From Lithodes maja (taxonomy: Eukaryota; Arthropoda; Malacostraca; Decapoda; Lithodidae), in the NCBI GenBank assembly GCA_037953745.1, contig JBAKBP010007387.1:36447-100446 (forward strand): a stretch of DNA of 64,000 bases. The letters are read 5' to 3'. A model generated the notes under the pieces. The model made no database searches. It was not told the origin of the DNA and saw only the letters and a program-made list of their open reading frames with translations. Made by a program: the position numbers and the translations under genes. Below, piece after piece: positions 1 to 10,253 of the stretch (position 1 is its first letter; each line of letters begins with the position of its first letter).

Positions 1-389
1 ATTATCTATACACCATTAACCTGGGACATATCCATTACTGTACTGGGACATTGTCTTTCCGCCCCATTCCTCTCATTATTATAATGCCAATCCTGGGAGA
101 TACCGGTACTGGCCTGGCTTGCCTTTAGGTCTCTTTGGCCTACCGTATCCAAGCGGATGGGGGGCAATTACAAGTCTTCCTGCGGTCCTTGAACCCTCGT
201 ACAGTACACGAGTTCAGCATCCTGCACTCAGCCGATGGGAGGGGCGAATCTCGGATTCTCCGCCATCAGCATCGCATCGACTCCGTCCCAAACTGGTTCC
301 CTGTTAAGTTAACATTTCTTTATAGTTTGTTTACATATATATAACCATTGATAATGGGGGCCAAGGAGTTAACCAATATCCTAATACGG
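1..389. other. Unassigned sequence at window edge
   Basis: No gene is recognised here. A short GC-richer patch at about 119-344 has two overlapping open frames on the plus strand, of 62 and 69 codons, but neither resembles a family I know. It could be a worn repeat or an exon fragment; nothing in the sequence decides between them. The right edge is the TA target site of the next element. Confidence 0.4.
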
Positions 390-391
390 TA

Positions 392-1315
392 CAGTTGGTC
401 AAGGATGAAAGTATACAGTTTTTCGTCTGCTATAGCCACACATAGTTTGTCATGTTGGCAGCCCTGGTAGCCATATCTCAGAGCCCGCCCACCTTATACA
501 GGGTGTTTAAAAACGTGTTCCTGGACTTAGTTGTCAGACGGAAATATGAATATATTGCTCTATAATCTTTGACGTGAATATCACTTCGGAGATATTAAAC
601 ACTTAATGTTATTGACAGATATACAAGAAATGCGAGAGTGAAAACGAAAATCAAAACGTCTACCTATATACGATATTTCAGTGGAATACAGGTCCATTTT
701 CACACGTGGTAATATGCGGCTAATAATGTAGGGTATGGTGATATCAATGTTGCAGTTGGTTTGCAGGTGTTCTGCTGATAAAAATAAAAATAATAATAAT
801 AAATAAATAAATAAATAAAAATCACAAGTAAAGCCTCATTATGCTTCGAGGACTGACTCCTAAAGCAATGGCGCTCGCAAGATGAGTAAAATTGCTGGGT
901 CATTACCCTATTGAACACAATGGCGCTCGCAAGATGGGTACAATTGCTGGGTCATTACCCTATTGAACACACAGGCTTCCTTACGTCCACGTTTAGGAAT
1001 TAGATTTTTGTGTATCTAAAGTAGACGAATATGGAGTGGCTATAAAAGATATTACGATATACACTTAACATTATAACATTCATAATAAATAATTAGTAGA
1101 AAGAGGAATCTAATAATACTTGTTAATTAATAAGTAGGTAAATATTGATATTTCACTTTCATCCCCAAGACTGGATTATATGTGATCCAAAGGGCAATGA
1201 AACGGAGGCGAGCGCCGGTTTGGGCTAGTGGAAAAACTGTCATGGCTGCCAACATGACAAACCATGTGTGGCTATAGCAGAAGAAAAACTGTATACTTTC
1301 ATCCTTGACCAACTG
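392..1315. mobile_element. Non-autonomous Tc1/mariner-like element with ~80-bp terminal inverted repeats
   Basis: The left end, starting CAGTTGGTCAAGGATGAAAG at 392, reappears as its reverse complement ending at 1315. Pairing continues for about 80 bp, to near 470 and 1240, with a few mismatches. Both ends are flanked by TA (390-391 and 1316-1317), the target duplication of the Tc1/mariner superfamily. The 924-bp body is AT-rich, contains an AAAT/AAT microsatellite near 783-820 and a 52-bp tandem duplication, and has no transposase frame. It would therefore depend on a transposase from elsewhere. Superfamily is inferred from the TA site and the CAGT start only. Confidence 0.75.
867..970. repeat. 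Two tandem 52-bp units
   Basis: Positions 867-918 and 919-970 are near-identical 52-bp units, each starting AATGGCGCTCGCAAGATG and ending CCCTATTGAACAC, differing at about two bases. They lie inside the Tc1/mariner-like element and probably arose by slippage or unequal exchange after it inserted. Confidence 0.85.
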
Positions 1316-1317
1316 TA

Positions 1318-2526
1318 CATAGTAATACTAAAACAAATACATATACAAATATAGGCTAATATAAACCTATAAAAATACATGGATTCATATTAATGTATAA
1401 AAATAGATGAGCTAATATAAGTATAAAAATATAATGACAGATCAAATTATGACATTACAGTACAGAGCCGAAATAATCTCTTAAGGCATCCAAAGATCCT
1501 CTCCTTCAGTACAGGTACATAAGCTACTCAGCAGTACTCTACCCACAATTACTTGACTAAGGCACAATTGGAAATACATCATAAATACACAGCACATCTA
1601 TGGAAAATTAATTCACACAAATATTAGTCAAATCAATACAATAATGGCATAAATCAAAGGTAATTGTCATGGTCAAACTTAACAGGTTGCACTGCCCGAC
1701 GCGGAGGGTACTGCACAAGGCTCAAACCAGGCTGAACGTTATTCCTACTGTAACTCGAGTCACGTATCCCCTGAAATCAGCTGCCCAGAATCTCACTACA
1801 GCTTCCATCCCTTGCAATGCAACTCTGTACATTAGACCATGTCAAACACAATTATATCATAGCAATCAATACTCATAATAGGCTCTAAAAGCACAATAAT
1901 TAATAATAGCCTACTGTACTCACAATTAGGTAAAGTCAGGTAGCGACTATGTATATGTCTATGTGTTGGTGTGTGCATGCACATGTTGCTACAGACATGT
2001 TTGGGTGGTGGTCCGTTGATAAATAAGATTGATGGTGAAAGTTTCTCCCTCCAGCTTGACAGTCGCCGACAATGTGTTTACACCTCCCACTACACGTCAA
2101 CAACGGTACCCACAACAAAGAACGACATCAACATTAACGGTTCTGACAACAAAAAACAACAATAACAACAGCGACACCAACACCAATACGTGCTGATGAA
2201 AATAAAACTAGAACAAGTGTAAGTAATATTATAAACTATTAATAGTATTGCTATGTAAAAGTGTGTTCTGTAAGTTTGTGTCGATGATTGTTGGTGATAA
2301 TACTGTGAGATAGTCTGTGAGTATTGCCAACTTTACATCTGGCTAAACAAATATATTAATGTTGAAGTTTTGTTTTGTATGAAGGAAGCCTATGTATAGA
2401 TTTGCTTTACAAGTGGAAACGCTGTTTCCACTTATTTTATGGTTGTAACAGGTTAATATCTTCATAATCAACGTAAAATAGGCGCATATGGATAAGTATT
2501 AATGATATTTATGGTACGATGACGAT
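1318..2526. other. AT-rich stretch with no recognisable gene
   Basis: I see no coding region above background. Short repeated phrases (for example TATAAAAATA near 1368-1432) and a CA/AC-rich stretch near 2095-2185 are the only structure. The segment near 2460-2525 loosely resembles 63548-63625 (shared core GTAAAATAGGC followed by AT-rich sequence), so part of it may be a dispersed repeat. Confidence 0.5.
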
Positions 2527-3060
2527 TTGAGTGAAAGAAACAGTCTAAATACCTCCGCACAGGGAGGGGTGGCCACTACCCCACCCTATGCACTTAAGAG
2601 GTTAACTCCCGTCCACTCACCAACTCTCTGCAATCTCTCTCTCTCTCTTCGCCGCAATGTTGCATCTCTCTCACTATTCTATCGCTACTACAATAATCAG
2701 TGTTCCTCGGAGCTTTCCCAGTGTATACCACCTCCTCTACGTATGGTACGTAGTCCCCGCCTTGCAACACAATCTCACCCATACTCTGTGCAACTCTCCA
2801 ACCCAAGAGTGAAACGCTATTCTCAGACTTTCTTCTATTCAACTGCTGAGCTCTGGAACTCTCTCCCAGAATCAGTCTTTCCCTCTTCCTATGACTTAAA
2901 TTGCTTCAAACTCTGTGTGTTCAGGCATTTTAGCTCGAACGTCCCTTGATTTCGGCCCTGTCACTCTTTGAAATCTGGGGGAGGCACTCGCTGCAGGCAG
3001 TTATGCCTTTTGTCTCCCTCATTCACATAGAACAAAAAATACAATTATGTAACAGTTACA
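2527..3060 (+). pseudogene. LINE 3' end (reverse transcriptase C-terminus and 3' UTR)
   Basis: The frame ending at 2949 carries the usual C-terminal tail of a Jockey/CR1-like reverse transcriptase. It has an RRNVASLSLFYR stretch, then SQCIPPPL, then YSQTFFYSTAELWNSLPES and a final FRHF. A 3' UTR follows, with GGGGGAGGCACTCGCTGCAG and a TCTCCCTC...CACATAG tail near 3015-3035. The catalytic part is absent, so this is a 5'-truncated dead copy. Two relatives lie at 22035-22300 and 23430-23760 on the same strand, and the shared UTR makes the family assignment firm even though I cannot name it. Gypsy element A begins 24 bp after it. Confidence 0.75.
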
Positions 3061-3083
3061 CAGCAGCAAGTGTTTATAATAAC

Positions 3084-4895
3084 TGATACGATCCAGGTTC
3101 TCAAAGACACAGGGCTCTTCAACATTGGACTAGATAATGGCAAAAAGCAACAATGGTAACACTAGATCCAACCCCTGCCTTAAACACTGGAAAACAAAAC
3201 ACCATTATCGCCCTGAGTCGTGCCTGGACAACGAGGTATCCTATGACTCGGTATCTGGTGCACACACACTAGGCTGACGCTCAATGAAACAGCCTATTCT
3301 CAAACAGTAATAGATTACTCGATTATGTTACACAACGAAAAAGAAAAGATAGTTAACGTGATTAATTAACGTTACGGTAGATACTCAAATAACTGGCACT
3401 CCTGTATTAAAGAAAGTGCAATGCTAGTCCTGCAACATCAACTGGAAACTTTTGAAATAAGTCTGATGCTGGGAAGATGTTCGTAAAGAATCTTGAACAA
3501 TTATAATGCAGAATACGGGTCACAATAAATGCTAGGACATAATTATAGTAATAATAGGCAGGCGAATAATAAAGACTTCGCAAAGGTAGTAATGCTCGAC
3601 AACTAAAGAAATGCTTCGTGACACAACGCAACAGCCTACTCGGGTTGTGCAACTCAACAACAACCTCGGCTCAAAAGTGCAGTGAATAATAATGCTGTAT
3701 TCATATAATAATGGGGCTTATCTCTAACCAGTGTCTGCTCAGTTAATAAAGTCTAGCTGGGGTATCAAGGCAGGGCAACAATGGGCGAGCATGCAGCTCG
3801 TAGCCTAACGTTGTCCGAGGGTGGTATAATGAAGATTACGTTATATGACGGGGATGCTCTCTTGATAAATCTAGGTCTCTAGTACCTAGCTCTATCCTGG
3901 CGATCCCTCAGAAGTCAACACAAAGAGGCAGCACTATGTTGTGAGGGATAGGCTATGGCCCTCTCACACCACAGCGCTGTGCTCGCAAAGTAAAACAACC
4001 CGAAGACAACTTAGGCTCCCACAGTACCTGTCGATGTCGTGCAGAGCTTAGCTAACACTGCGCACATCGGAGACAACGACACAGTAACCTTACCCCTAGT
4101 CTAGCTTTAGATAACCAAGCAGAATCACTCAACACCTTGCAAGGGGGACATATACCGGTCTACAACCTTTCATAGAGAGGACACATACGGAAAAGTCCGT
4201 CTCAATAAAGCATAATACCTCCTTAACCTAATGCATGGAAATATCTGAGAGCTTCGCGTACAATACGACTGGTCGACGGTGAACGTCTATGCTGAAACCA
4301 GAAGGGATGTTGAGTTTAATTAAGATTAGAGAATGAGAAAGGAGAAGTCGAGAGAGAGAGAGATAGTATGCAAAGTAGCGAGTATGGGGGGCAGAATTGC
4401 AAAGGATGTAGGCGATACGCGTGTCAGGCAAGCTCTGAGGAAGGAACTCCTCGGGACCCCTCCAGGATCACACACAAAGGCATGGTGGTCAGCCAATCAC
4501 AGGCTGCTACGTCACCAGGCAGCAGGGCCTGCAGAAGGCGCCAGGAACCACCAGCCAATCAAGAGGCGTGAGACGGCACGCGCGCGAGCCTACAAAGCGA
4601 TGGGGGAGGCAGCACATGTATACGCACGCACACACTACCACCCCAATGCCTATATTATTCTCTCTCCTTAACTATATACAATGCATCCTATGTTCAACTC
4701 ATGATATAAAATGCTTCCCGTTGTCACAGACGAAAATAAAGACCTCCACGGGACTGTCTGTAACAACACGAACACTATGAAAGAAAGAACAACATTGTAG
4801 ATAGACTGTAGCCAAATACTTTGCCCCGGCGAGTGCTAGCGAGTGGCCAAGCGAGCGGCTGAGCACACATGGCGTTCTGCCACGCTGCAGGCGTC
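3084..4895 (-). repeat. 3' LTR of gypsy element A
   Basis: This 1.8-kb copy matches 10254-12073 almost base for base. On the coding strand it should begin TGTGACGCC, but here the first bases are overwritten by a run of G (plus-strand C, 4895-4908), so the TG end is lost. The 3' terminus CGTATCA at 3084 has mutated from CGTAACA. A GAGAGA tract and a K/R-rich open frame at 4333-4671 appear in both LTRs. Confidence 0.92.
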
Positions 4896-4908
4896 CCCCC
4901 CCCCCCCC
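4895..4908 (-). promoter_or_regulatory. Expanded polypurine tract of element A
   Basis: On the minus strand ATCTTGGGG leads into an uninterrupted run of 14 G immediately before the 3' LTR. Related copies have only CTTGGGGGAGG here. The tract primes plus-strand DNA synthesis in LTR elements. The expansion has erased the first bases of the LTR. Confidence 0.75.
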
Positions 4909-5247
4909 AAGATATTAGACGCTCAACCATGAGCTCTATATCTGACAAGCAGAACGCCGATAAGACTCGCCACCCCTAATCACTTCGCAACAAAGAAGGC
5001 AAAGCTCAGTTCTCATCAACAAAACAAAAATTACAACCCCTCCCAACACAATAGCTTAATTAATTCATACTGCTATGCTCCTAGAGCGAGCTTCTACTAG
5101 CCCAGCCTTCTGAGAGAAGCACAGGTTCGACTCAGAACTTTAGCTATAACATACTTTAAAAAAAATTAACTGTTAAAGAAAGAGTTTTTATAGAATTTTC
5201 ATTTTTAATATGTTTATGGCGGCTGCACTTACAGGGGTAAGCCAATT

Positions 5248-6172
5248 TTACTCCACTCTCAACACACACTGACAGAACGGCGATGGTTCTCCTGCAAACA
5301 AACCCTCCCGTGACAAACAATCAGCCAAAACATTATCAGTGCCCTTAGCATGCCACACATCCAACTTGTGTTCCGGCAGCACAACAACACCTGACACTGA
5401 TAAACTGCCCAGTTCATCACAAGACTGGCACTTCTCTTCGCTCTTTCCGGCAACGGGGCCTGCCAATAACCTTTCACTAGTTCTACCTTCGTGATTAGCG
5501 ATGCAGCCCCGATGCGGTCTATAGTGTCGTCAACTCTCGATAAGGTATAGGCGACTGTCAGGGATAATGCACACACACTCAAGCAATCAACACACTCACT
5601 GATCTTGCCACTTAACACAGGTTGCAAAGTTACAGGCAACGACCACTCACGACATTCCTTATCCCTCAGACCCTTGGGCAATGGAAAGGTGTCTGTCAGG
5701 GATAATGCACACCCACTGATCTTGCCACTCAACTCAGGTTGCAAACTCACTGGCAACGACCACTCACAATATCCTTTATCCCTCAGACCCTTTTTCCACA
5801 TGTCGTCTACTCTGTTTTCACGACAGGCTTTTTAGCATGATTTATACGGTAGAGAATTAAACTGAGCCTTGCACTATCTCCAGCCTGCATGTCGGATTCT
5901 ACCCCGTACATCAGGCCTGGAGAAGCAACAAACATGCGGATGCACTACCACAGCCTAGTAAACAACTTATCTCGCAGAACAACAATCCTAGTGCCCTCCC
6001 ACAACCCAGCCGAGACCACAGCTTCTAACCTGTAGTCTCCCTCCTTCTCCACCTTCGTCCCTAGAACAGCCAGGTCATGAGAGGGACAATCAGTACCACC
6101 TGTGCAGTCACTCCCATAGTTCATTATTGCTAAGGCTTCCCCGCCGATACCGTACAGGGCGCACCCCCGCAT
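5248..6172 (-). pseudogene. pol: Degenerate pol remnant of element A (RT pieces and RNase H tail)
   Basis: Reading minus, a linker (NYGSDCTGGTDCPSHDLAVL) leads to a region before RT near 5800-5945 with SPGLMYG and QAGDSARLSL. After that come REWSLPVTLQP-type RT start motifs, RVDDTIDRIG and KGYWQAPLPERAK. It then jumps, frameshifted, to an RNase H tail (DVWHAKGTDNVLADCLSRE, around 5310-5375). The palm catalytic box is missing. The segment encoding KGLRDK...WSLPV...LSGKIS is present twice in tandem (about 5554-5674 and 5693-5792). The RNase H tail differs clearly from that of B, D and E, suggesting a second gypsy family as its source. No function is expected. Confidence 0.8.
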
Positions 6173-7994
6173 TCCTTATGACTACATCTGCCTGCACAGC
6201 ATCACCGCTTTTAGCGACATGGCCAGATACAGTCGGTCTATGGTAGGGCTGTTGCATTCGACTAGAGCAGCATTGGGAGGCTATGCGACGACCGGGCACT
6301 TCTATGCCACAGCCAACCTCACCAATCTGCTCAAAGTCCTCCTTTTGACCACCACCCTTGGCAGCCATGGGTCGACCTTGACCTGACAACCATGTCCAAG
6401 CCTCGTCGCCCACCTTGAACCACCGAAACAACGAGGCTAACGGTCTCCCAACATTCACGTGACCTGCCCGCGGAACATCTTGCACCGCCTGAGTTGTGAG
6501 GCTCAGGGGCTCGGCACGACCAGTGGGGTATGAACCGAGCTGGTGCTGGAGCGCTGCACACTGCTGCTCAGGCAGGTGCTCTAGCGCTTCCACAGCCACC
6601 AGACTCGTGTCCCACGCCCACTGCTCCGCCGAGACATGACAATCCCTACTCTCCTCCGCCTGTGCCCTACTGCGCCCATCTCCTTCTCCACCTTGGTCGC
6701 TGCAGACCAACGCAGGGACAGTAGGCTGCTCTGGTGGTTGCCTCACAAACTCCTCCAACAGGTTCACATGACATGTTTCCCCGTCCTCGTGTTTGATCTC
6801 GACAGCACCATTACCACGCTTCTGAACTTCCGGATCATCCAACTGCAGTTTACAAATATCTGAGGGAACCAACCTGTCTAGATGCTTCCGAAGCAACCCA
6901 AGTCCTCTCTCAATATCAAACTGAGCAACCCTTTGTTCTCTCTGTGCATAACGTTGCTGCCTCGGAGTCTCTTCCTGCCCTACCTCCTCACTAGCTCTGA
7001 CAGGTCCTGGGGCCTCTCCAGACTCCAACAATGGTGCCAATACTGAGTCGCGAAGAAGCGCTGCTGGTACTAAACTCTCCAAACTTTTACCAACATTAGC
7101 CGTCTTCTTCCGACCGTTCCTCCGTTGATCAGAAGACTGAGGAATAGGCTGTGACACTTTGGATGCAAGAGGTCCAGTAGCAATGCACGCCATAGGTTGT
7201 ACTTGACACTTCTCTACCCACTCCTGTTCCTCCCTTCTCACGTCGGCCGGCTCCTCGGCAACGACTAAGGGTGAAACCTCAGAAGTAGGCACTGCAAAGT
7301 CGTTGCCGAGAAGGAGGTCGACGCCCCCAACAGGCAAGTTCTCCACAACACCCACATCCAACTCTCGTGTCACACCATCCACCTCCAGTTCCATCCTGAC
7401 CAACGGGTATGACTTGACAGCATTGATACCCTGCACCACAACCACCCATGCCGCGTTTATTGGTCTACCAGTAAAGTTCTTTATTAAAGTCTGAGAGGCA
7501 CCCGTGTCTCGCAAGAGCTCAACTCCATGCTTCTTACCAGCCCACCTCACGCAGCCATGCCCTCGATGGTCACAAAAGACATCGCGGACAGGGTTCGAGC
7601 CTTCCAGATTCTTCTCCACTGGCTGTGTCCCAGCCTCTGACGTTATACCCCGGACAAACTCAGACGACTTCGGGGACACCCCAATGTTGCGAGCCAAAGA
7701 CACGATTGCATTAGGTAGCTTGCTTGGACAGGCTCTTGCAAAATGGGCCTTCTCATGACAATGAAAACACTCTAACTCCCCCTTGGGCTTCCCTTGAGGT
7801 GGGGAAGGGCCCTGACCCTTCTTAAACGGGACTGTATTAGGTTTATGGTCAGACTTAGTATCGTTGCTCTTGTTGTAATGGTTATATGGTGTATCACTGA
7901 CTCGGGGGGGTGGAGTGTTGCGCCCCTTGTTGCCTGCATCGTTCCGTTGTGCAGACCCGCACCCACGAATCAGTGACATCCGAAGGTCAGCCAT
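6108..7994 (-). CDS. gag-pol: Gag C-terminus, protease and chimeric linker of element A
   Basis: This 628-codon open frame starts inside the end of the capsid region (MADLRMSLIRGCG). A CCHC zinc knuckle (CFHCHEKAHFARAC, residues ~76-89) follows, then an aspartic protease whose active site is DTGASQ (~166) with a downstream LLLGNDFAVP motif. Where the integrase should begin, the frame passes straight from EIKHEDGETCHVN into the tail of the integrase GPY/F module (LLEEFVRQPPEQP), so the catalytic integrase is deleted. A second GPY/F-like segment (FKVGDEAWTW...GQGRPMAAK) follows, apparently from another gypsy family. Gag continues upstream at 8045-8926 after a frameshift around a T-rich run near 8020-8040. 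The open frame may be left over rather than used. Confidence 0.85.
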   Translation of the reverse strand: MADLRMSLIRGCGSAQRNDAGNKGRNTPPPRVSDTPYNHYNKSNDTKSDHKPNTVPFKKGQGPSPPQGKPKGELECFHCHEKAHFARACPSKLPNAIVSLARNIGVSPKSSEFVRGITSEAGTQPVEKNLEGSNPVRDVFCDHRGHGCVRWAGKKHGVELLRDTGASQTLIKNFTGRPINAAWVVVVQGINAVKSYPLVRMELEVDGVTRELDVGVVENLPVGGVDLLLGNDFAVPTSEVSPLVVAEEPADVRREEQEWVEKCQVQPMACIATGPLASKVSQPIPQSSDQRRNGRKKTANVGKSLESLVPAALLRDSVLAPLLESGEAPGPVRASEEVGQEETPRQQRYAQREQRVAQFDIERGLGLLRKHLDRLVPSDICKLQLDDPEVQKRGNGAVEIKHEDGETCHVNLLEEFVRQPPEQPTVPALVCSDQGGEGDGRSRAQAEESRDCHVSAEQWAWDTSLVAVEALEHLPEQQCAALQHQLGSYPTGRAEPLSLTTQAVQDVPRAGHVNVGRPLASLFRWFKVGDEAWTWLSGQGRPMAAKGGGQKEDFEQIGEVGCGIEVPGRRIASQCCSSRMQQPYHRPTVSGHVAKSGDAVQADVVIRNAGVRPVRYRRGSLSNNELWE

Positions 7995-8044
7995 CTCAGC
8001 TGCCTCCTGAAGAGTTCTTGTTTTTTTTTCTTAAAGATTCAACG

Positions 8045-8926
8045 TCAGATCGCTGCCCGTACACTTAAAAAAAAGTGTTCTAGAAGCATCAGCTGTTTCA
8101 ACTCCTCAAACGTCGATGCCTTCTCAGAACGCAGCCAGTTTCTAAATGCATCGGACAGATCCCGGGCATGCTCAAGAAAGATGCACTCACGACCCTTTGT
8201 TACACCCCGGAACTTCAATCTGTACGTCTTTGGTTGTAGTTCGTATGCTCTCAGGACAGCCTCCTTGAGTTCCTCATAGATAATACACGACTCTATAGGC
8301 AATGCATCATAAGCCTCGAGTCCCTTGCCCACAAGTCTAGAGGAAACAAGGGCTGCCCACTTCTCCCCAGGCCACTGGTGTTCCTGGCACTTCTTCTCGA
8401 ATCTCATGAAAAATTCGGTGACACCCGACTCATCAAATACAGGGACTAGCTTCAACAGGTGCGACAAAGACTGATCATGCCCACGATTCCCACCACCGAG
8501 ACATTGCCCTGTCGTTTCCACCCGAGTCTTCTCAAGATCGATATCTGCACGGTACCTGGTAGACTCAGCCTCAGACTGGGCTTTTATTCTCGCAAGTTCG
8601 AGATCAGTCTGTTGTTTAGCCTTAGCGAGTTCGAGATCAGCCTGTCGCTTAGCCTCTATCTTAGCGAGTTCGAGACGTTCCTCACGCTCAGCCTGCATCT
8701 TAGCCATCTCAAGCTGGAAGAGCATTTCTGTAGTGAAACCTTGAGGAGGAGGTGCAACTATTGGAGGCCCACCCAGCGATCCTAAACCACGCTGCCAGTG
8801 GCTATCGGCCTGCGGGAACGTACTAAACTCCGGCATCCTAGAGGTCCCAATGGGAGTAGAGTGGAGGGGGGGCTCGAGTAGAAGTCCCCGAGCACCCTCT
8901 CCACCCTGGACCTCACCAGTACGCAA
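8045..8926 (-). pseudogene. gag: Gag middle part (coiled coil and SCAN-like capsid) of element A
   Basis: The frame holds a proline-rich stretch, then a charged repetitive coiled-coil tract (AKIEAKRQADLELAKAKQQT, roughly residues 75-140). The capsid part follows, with FMRFEKKCQEHQWPGEKWAA, GKGLEAYDALPIES and YRLKFRGVTK, then EHARDLSDAFRNWLRSEKA. The YRLKFR...W.RSEKA...E....LEHF pattern resembles the SCAN domain of vertebrate zinc-finger proteins. The upstream part of gag is at 9850-10045, beyond the MITE. A small frameshift lies near 8925, because the frame that lines up with the related copies (KKNDLRAC) differs from this one by a base. Confidence 0.85.
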
Positions 8927-8966
8927 GCCCTCAAATCGTTTTTCTTGATGCCATGAGCCACCTTAA

Positions 8967-9845
8967 GGGGACCGACCGGTTAATTACAAACTTCCAGGTC
9001 TTACTTTCAATTTAAATGAAATTTGGCACAGGTGTATATGACCATAAAACTAGATAAAAAAAAAAAAATATATATATATATATTTTTGTTCTTGCAATTT
9101 AGGTAAAACAAAATGAAAACCATAGCACTGCAGAAAATGATAAACTCCTACAGAAATCCCCATAGCACATGTTTTATGTGATCAAACAACTCACAAAAGG
9201 TGTATCTGTAGTTGCTATAAAAAACATTTTATATATTTTGTGTATTTGTTCGATTTAGGTGATTACGGATTCAGGCGAATATATTGATAGAAAATTACAA
9301 CTTTGACGACATATTGTGAGAAAAATTAAATTACTAGAGTAAATTGGCTTGATAGGCCTTGTAGTGTTTTTAATTACCTTTCCTATGGTATATACACCAT
9401 TCCTATAGGTCCAATAATAACTGTAGAATAACATCCGAAAGTGTGACAATATAGGTTCTGAGAAAAACAGGTGAAAGTCTAAGGTAATTAGGTGAACATT
9501 TTTACTTTTGTTTTTTTAGATTTACAATATTTTACGCAGGAACATGGCAAAGTAGAAGATAAAGCGTATGGGAGGTTGTAGAGTAGCTTACGCTCTTTTG
9601 ATTTATATAGGTATGCTCCTCGTACGACCAGTAGTTACTGAGCATGTTAATTTCAAAGTTCGCTATATAACGTCTTTAGAATTACAGGAAAAGTTTGGAA
9701 AACATAAAAAAAAACTATTTCCAATGGGTTTTCACTTATAATATTTCACTGGCTTATGAAGGGATGTTGACTCTTGTTGAGTAAACACCTATTGGTATTT
9801 TCAGGATTTCGAGTTTTTTAAGCCTAAATTAACCGGTCGGTTCCC
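8967..9845. mobile_element. TTAA-target MITE inside gag of element A
   Basis: The ends are imperfect inverted repeats of about 20 bp: GGGGACCGACCGGTTAATT at 8967 and its complement ending at 9845. Both are flanked by TTAA (8963-8966 and 9846-9849), the target duplication of the piggyBac superfamily. The 879-bp AT-rich body has no transposase frame. If one TTAA copy is kept and the insert is left out, the gag reading frame is continuous across the site, so the insertion is clean and postdates element A. Membership of piggyBac is inferred from TTAA and the G-rich end. Confidence 0.85.
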
Positions 9846-9849
9846 TTAA

Positions 9850-10045
9850 GCCCCATGAGGGGAGCCAAACACTGTAGACCATACTTGCTAATTCCCTCTA
9901 GTCGATCAGCTGTTATAGGCACCTCCAAAAACTTCTTTGCGGCCTCCTCACTAGTTACTAACCTCCCTGGCATCTGCCCATCAGAGCCTGCATCATTCCC
10001 TGAACCTTCAGTATGATCTGATTCGTCTCCCATTGTGTCCACCAA
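9850..10045 (-). pseudogene. gag: Gag N-terminus of element A
   Basis: Starting at the ATG at 10045 or the next one (MGDESDHTEGSG), this piece carries an acidic N-terminus, then SEEAAKKFLEVPITADRLEG and YGLQCLAPLMGLK. These align with SGERDARAFLQTPLTEQRLQ and YGLRCLATVLG in element B, and with SEEDARVFVSKRYHVTEERL in E. It stops at the MITE boundary and resumes at 8962. The leader between it and the primer site (10046-10233) is noncoding. Confidence 0.85.
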
Positions 10046-10233
10046 AAATTCTCACGTTTATAAAAAAAAAAAAAAGTACCCAAACTCCTATGTAGCACTA
10101 TTCACTTGCCAAAAATGTCTGAAGACTCTCAAGTGCTATACTACTTTGCCAAAAAAATTCTAACGTGCCCACTATATTCCTCAATAAAACAAATGACCAC
10201 AACAATCCTGCAATTATCTCTTAGTTCACAAGA

Positions 10234-10251
10234 TCCTGAGCTAGGTCGCCA
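10234..10251 (-). promoter_or_regulatory. Primer binding site of element A
   Basis: On the minus strand the 5' LTR ends CGTAACA and, two bases further, TGGCGACCTAGC follows. TGG complementary to the CCA end of a tRNA is the usual start of a primer site, and the same TGGCGACC starts the site in B, D and E. The primer tRNA is not settled; TGGCGACC would fit an acceptor ending GGTCGCCA. Confidence 0.8.
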
Positions 10252-10253
10252 TT

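Noticed and set aside
4333..4671. A K/R-rich 112-codon gene in the A LTRs (also at 11503-11841)
   Set aside because: It is present twice only because LTRs are duplicated, is partly simple sequence (GAGAGA), and has no counterpart in the LTRs of B, D or E.
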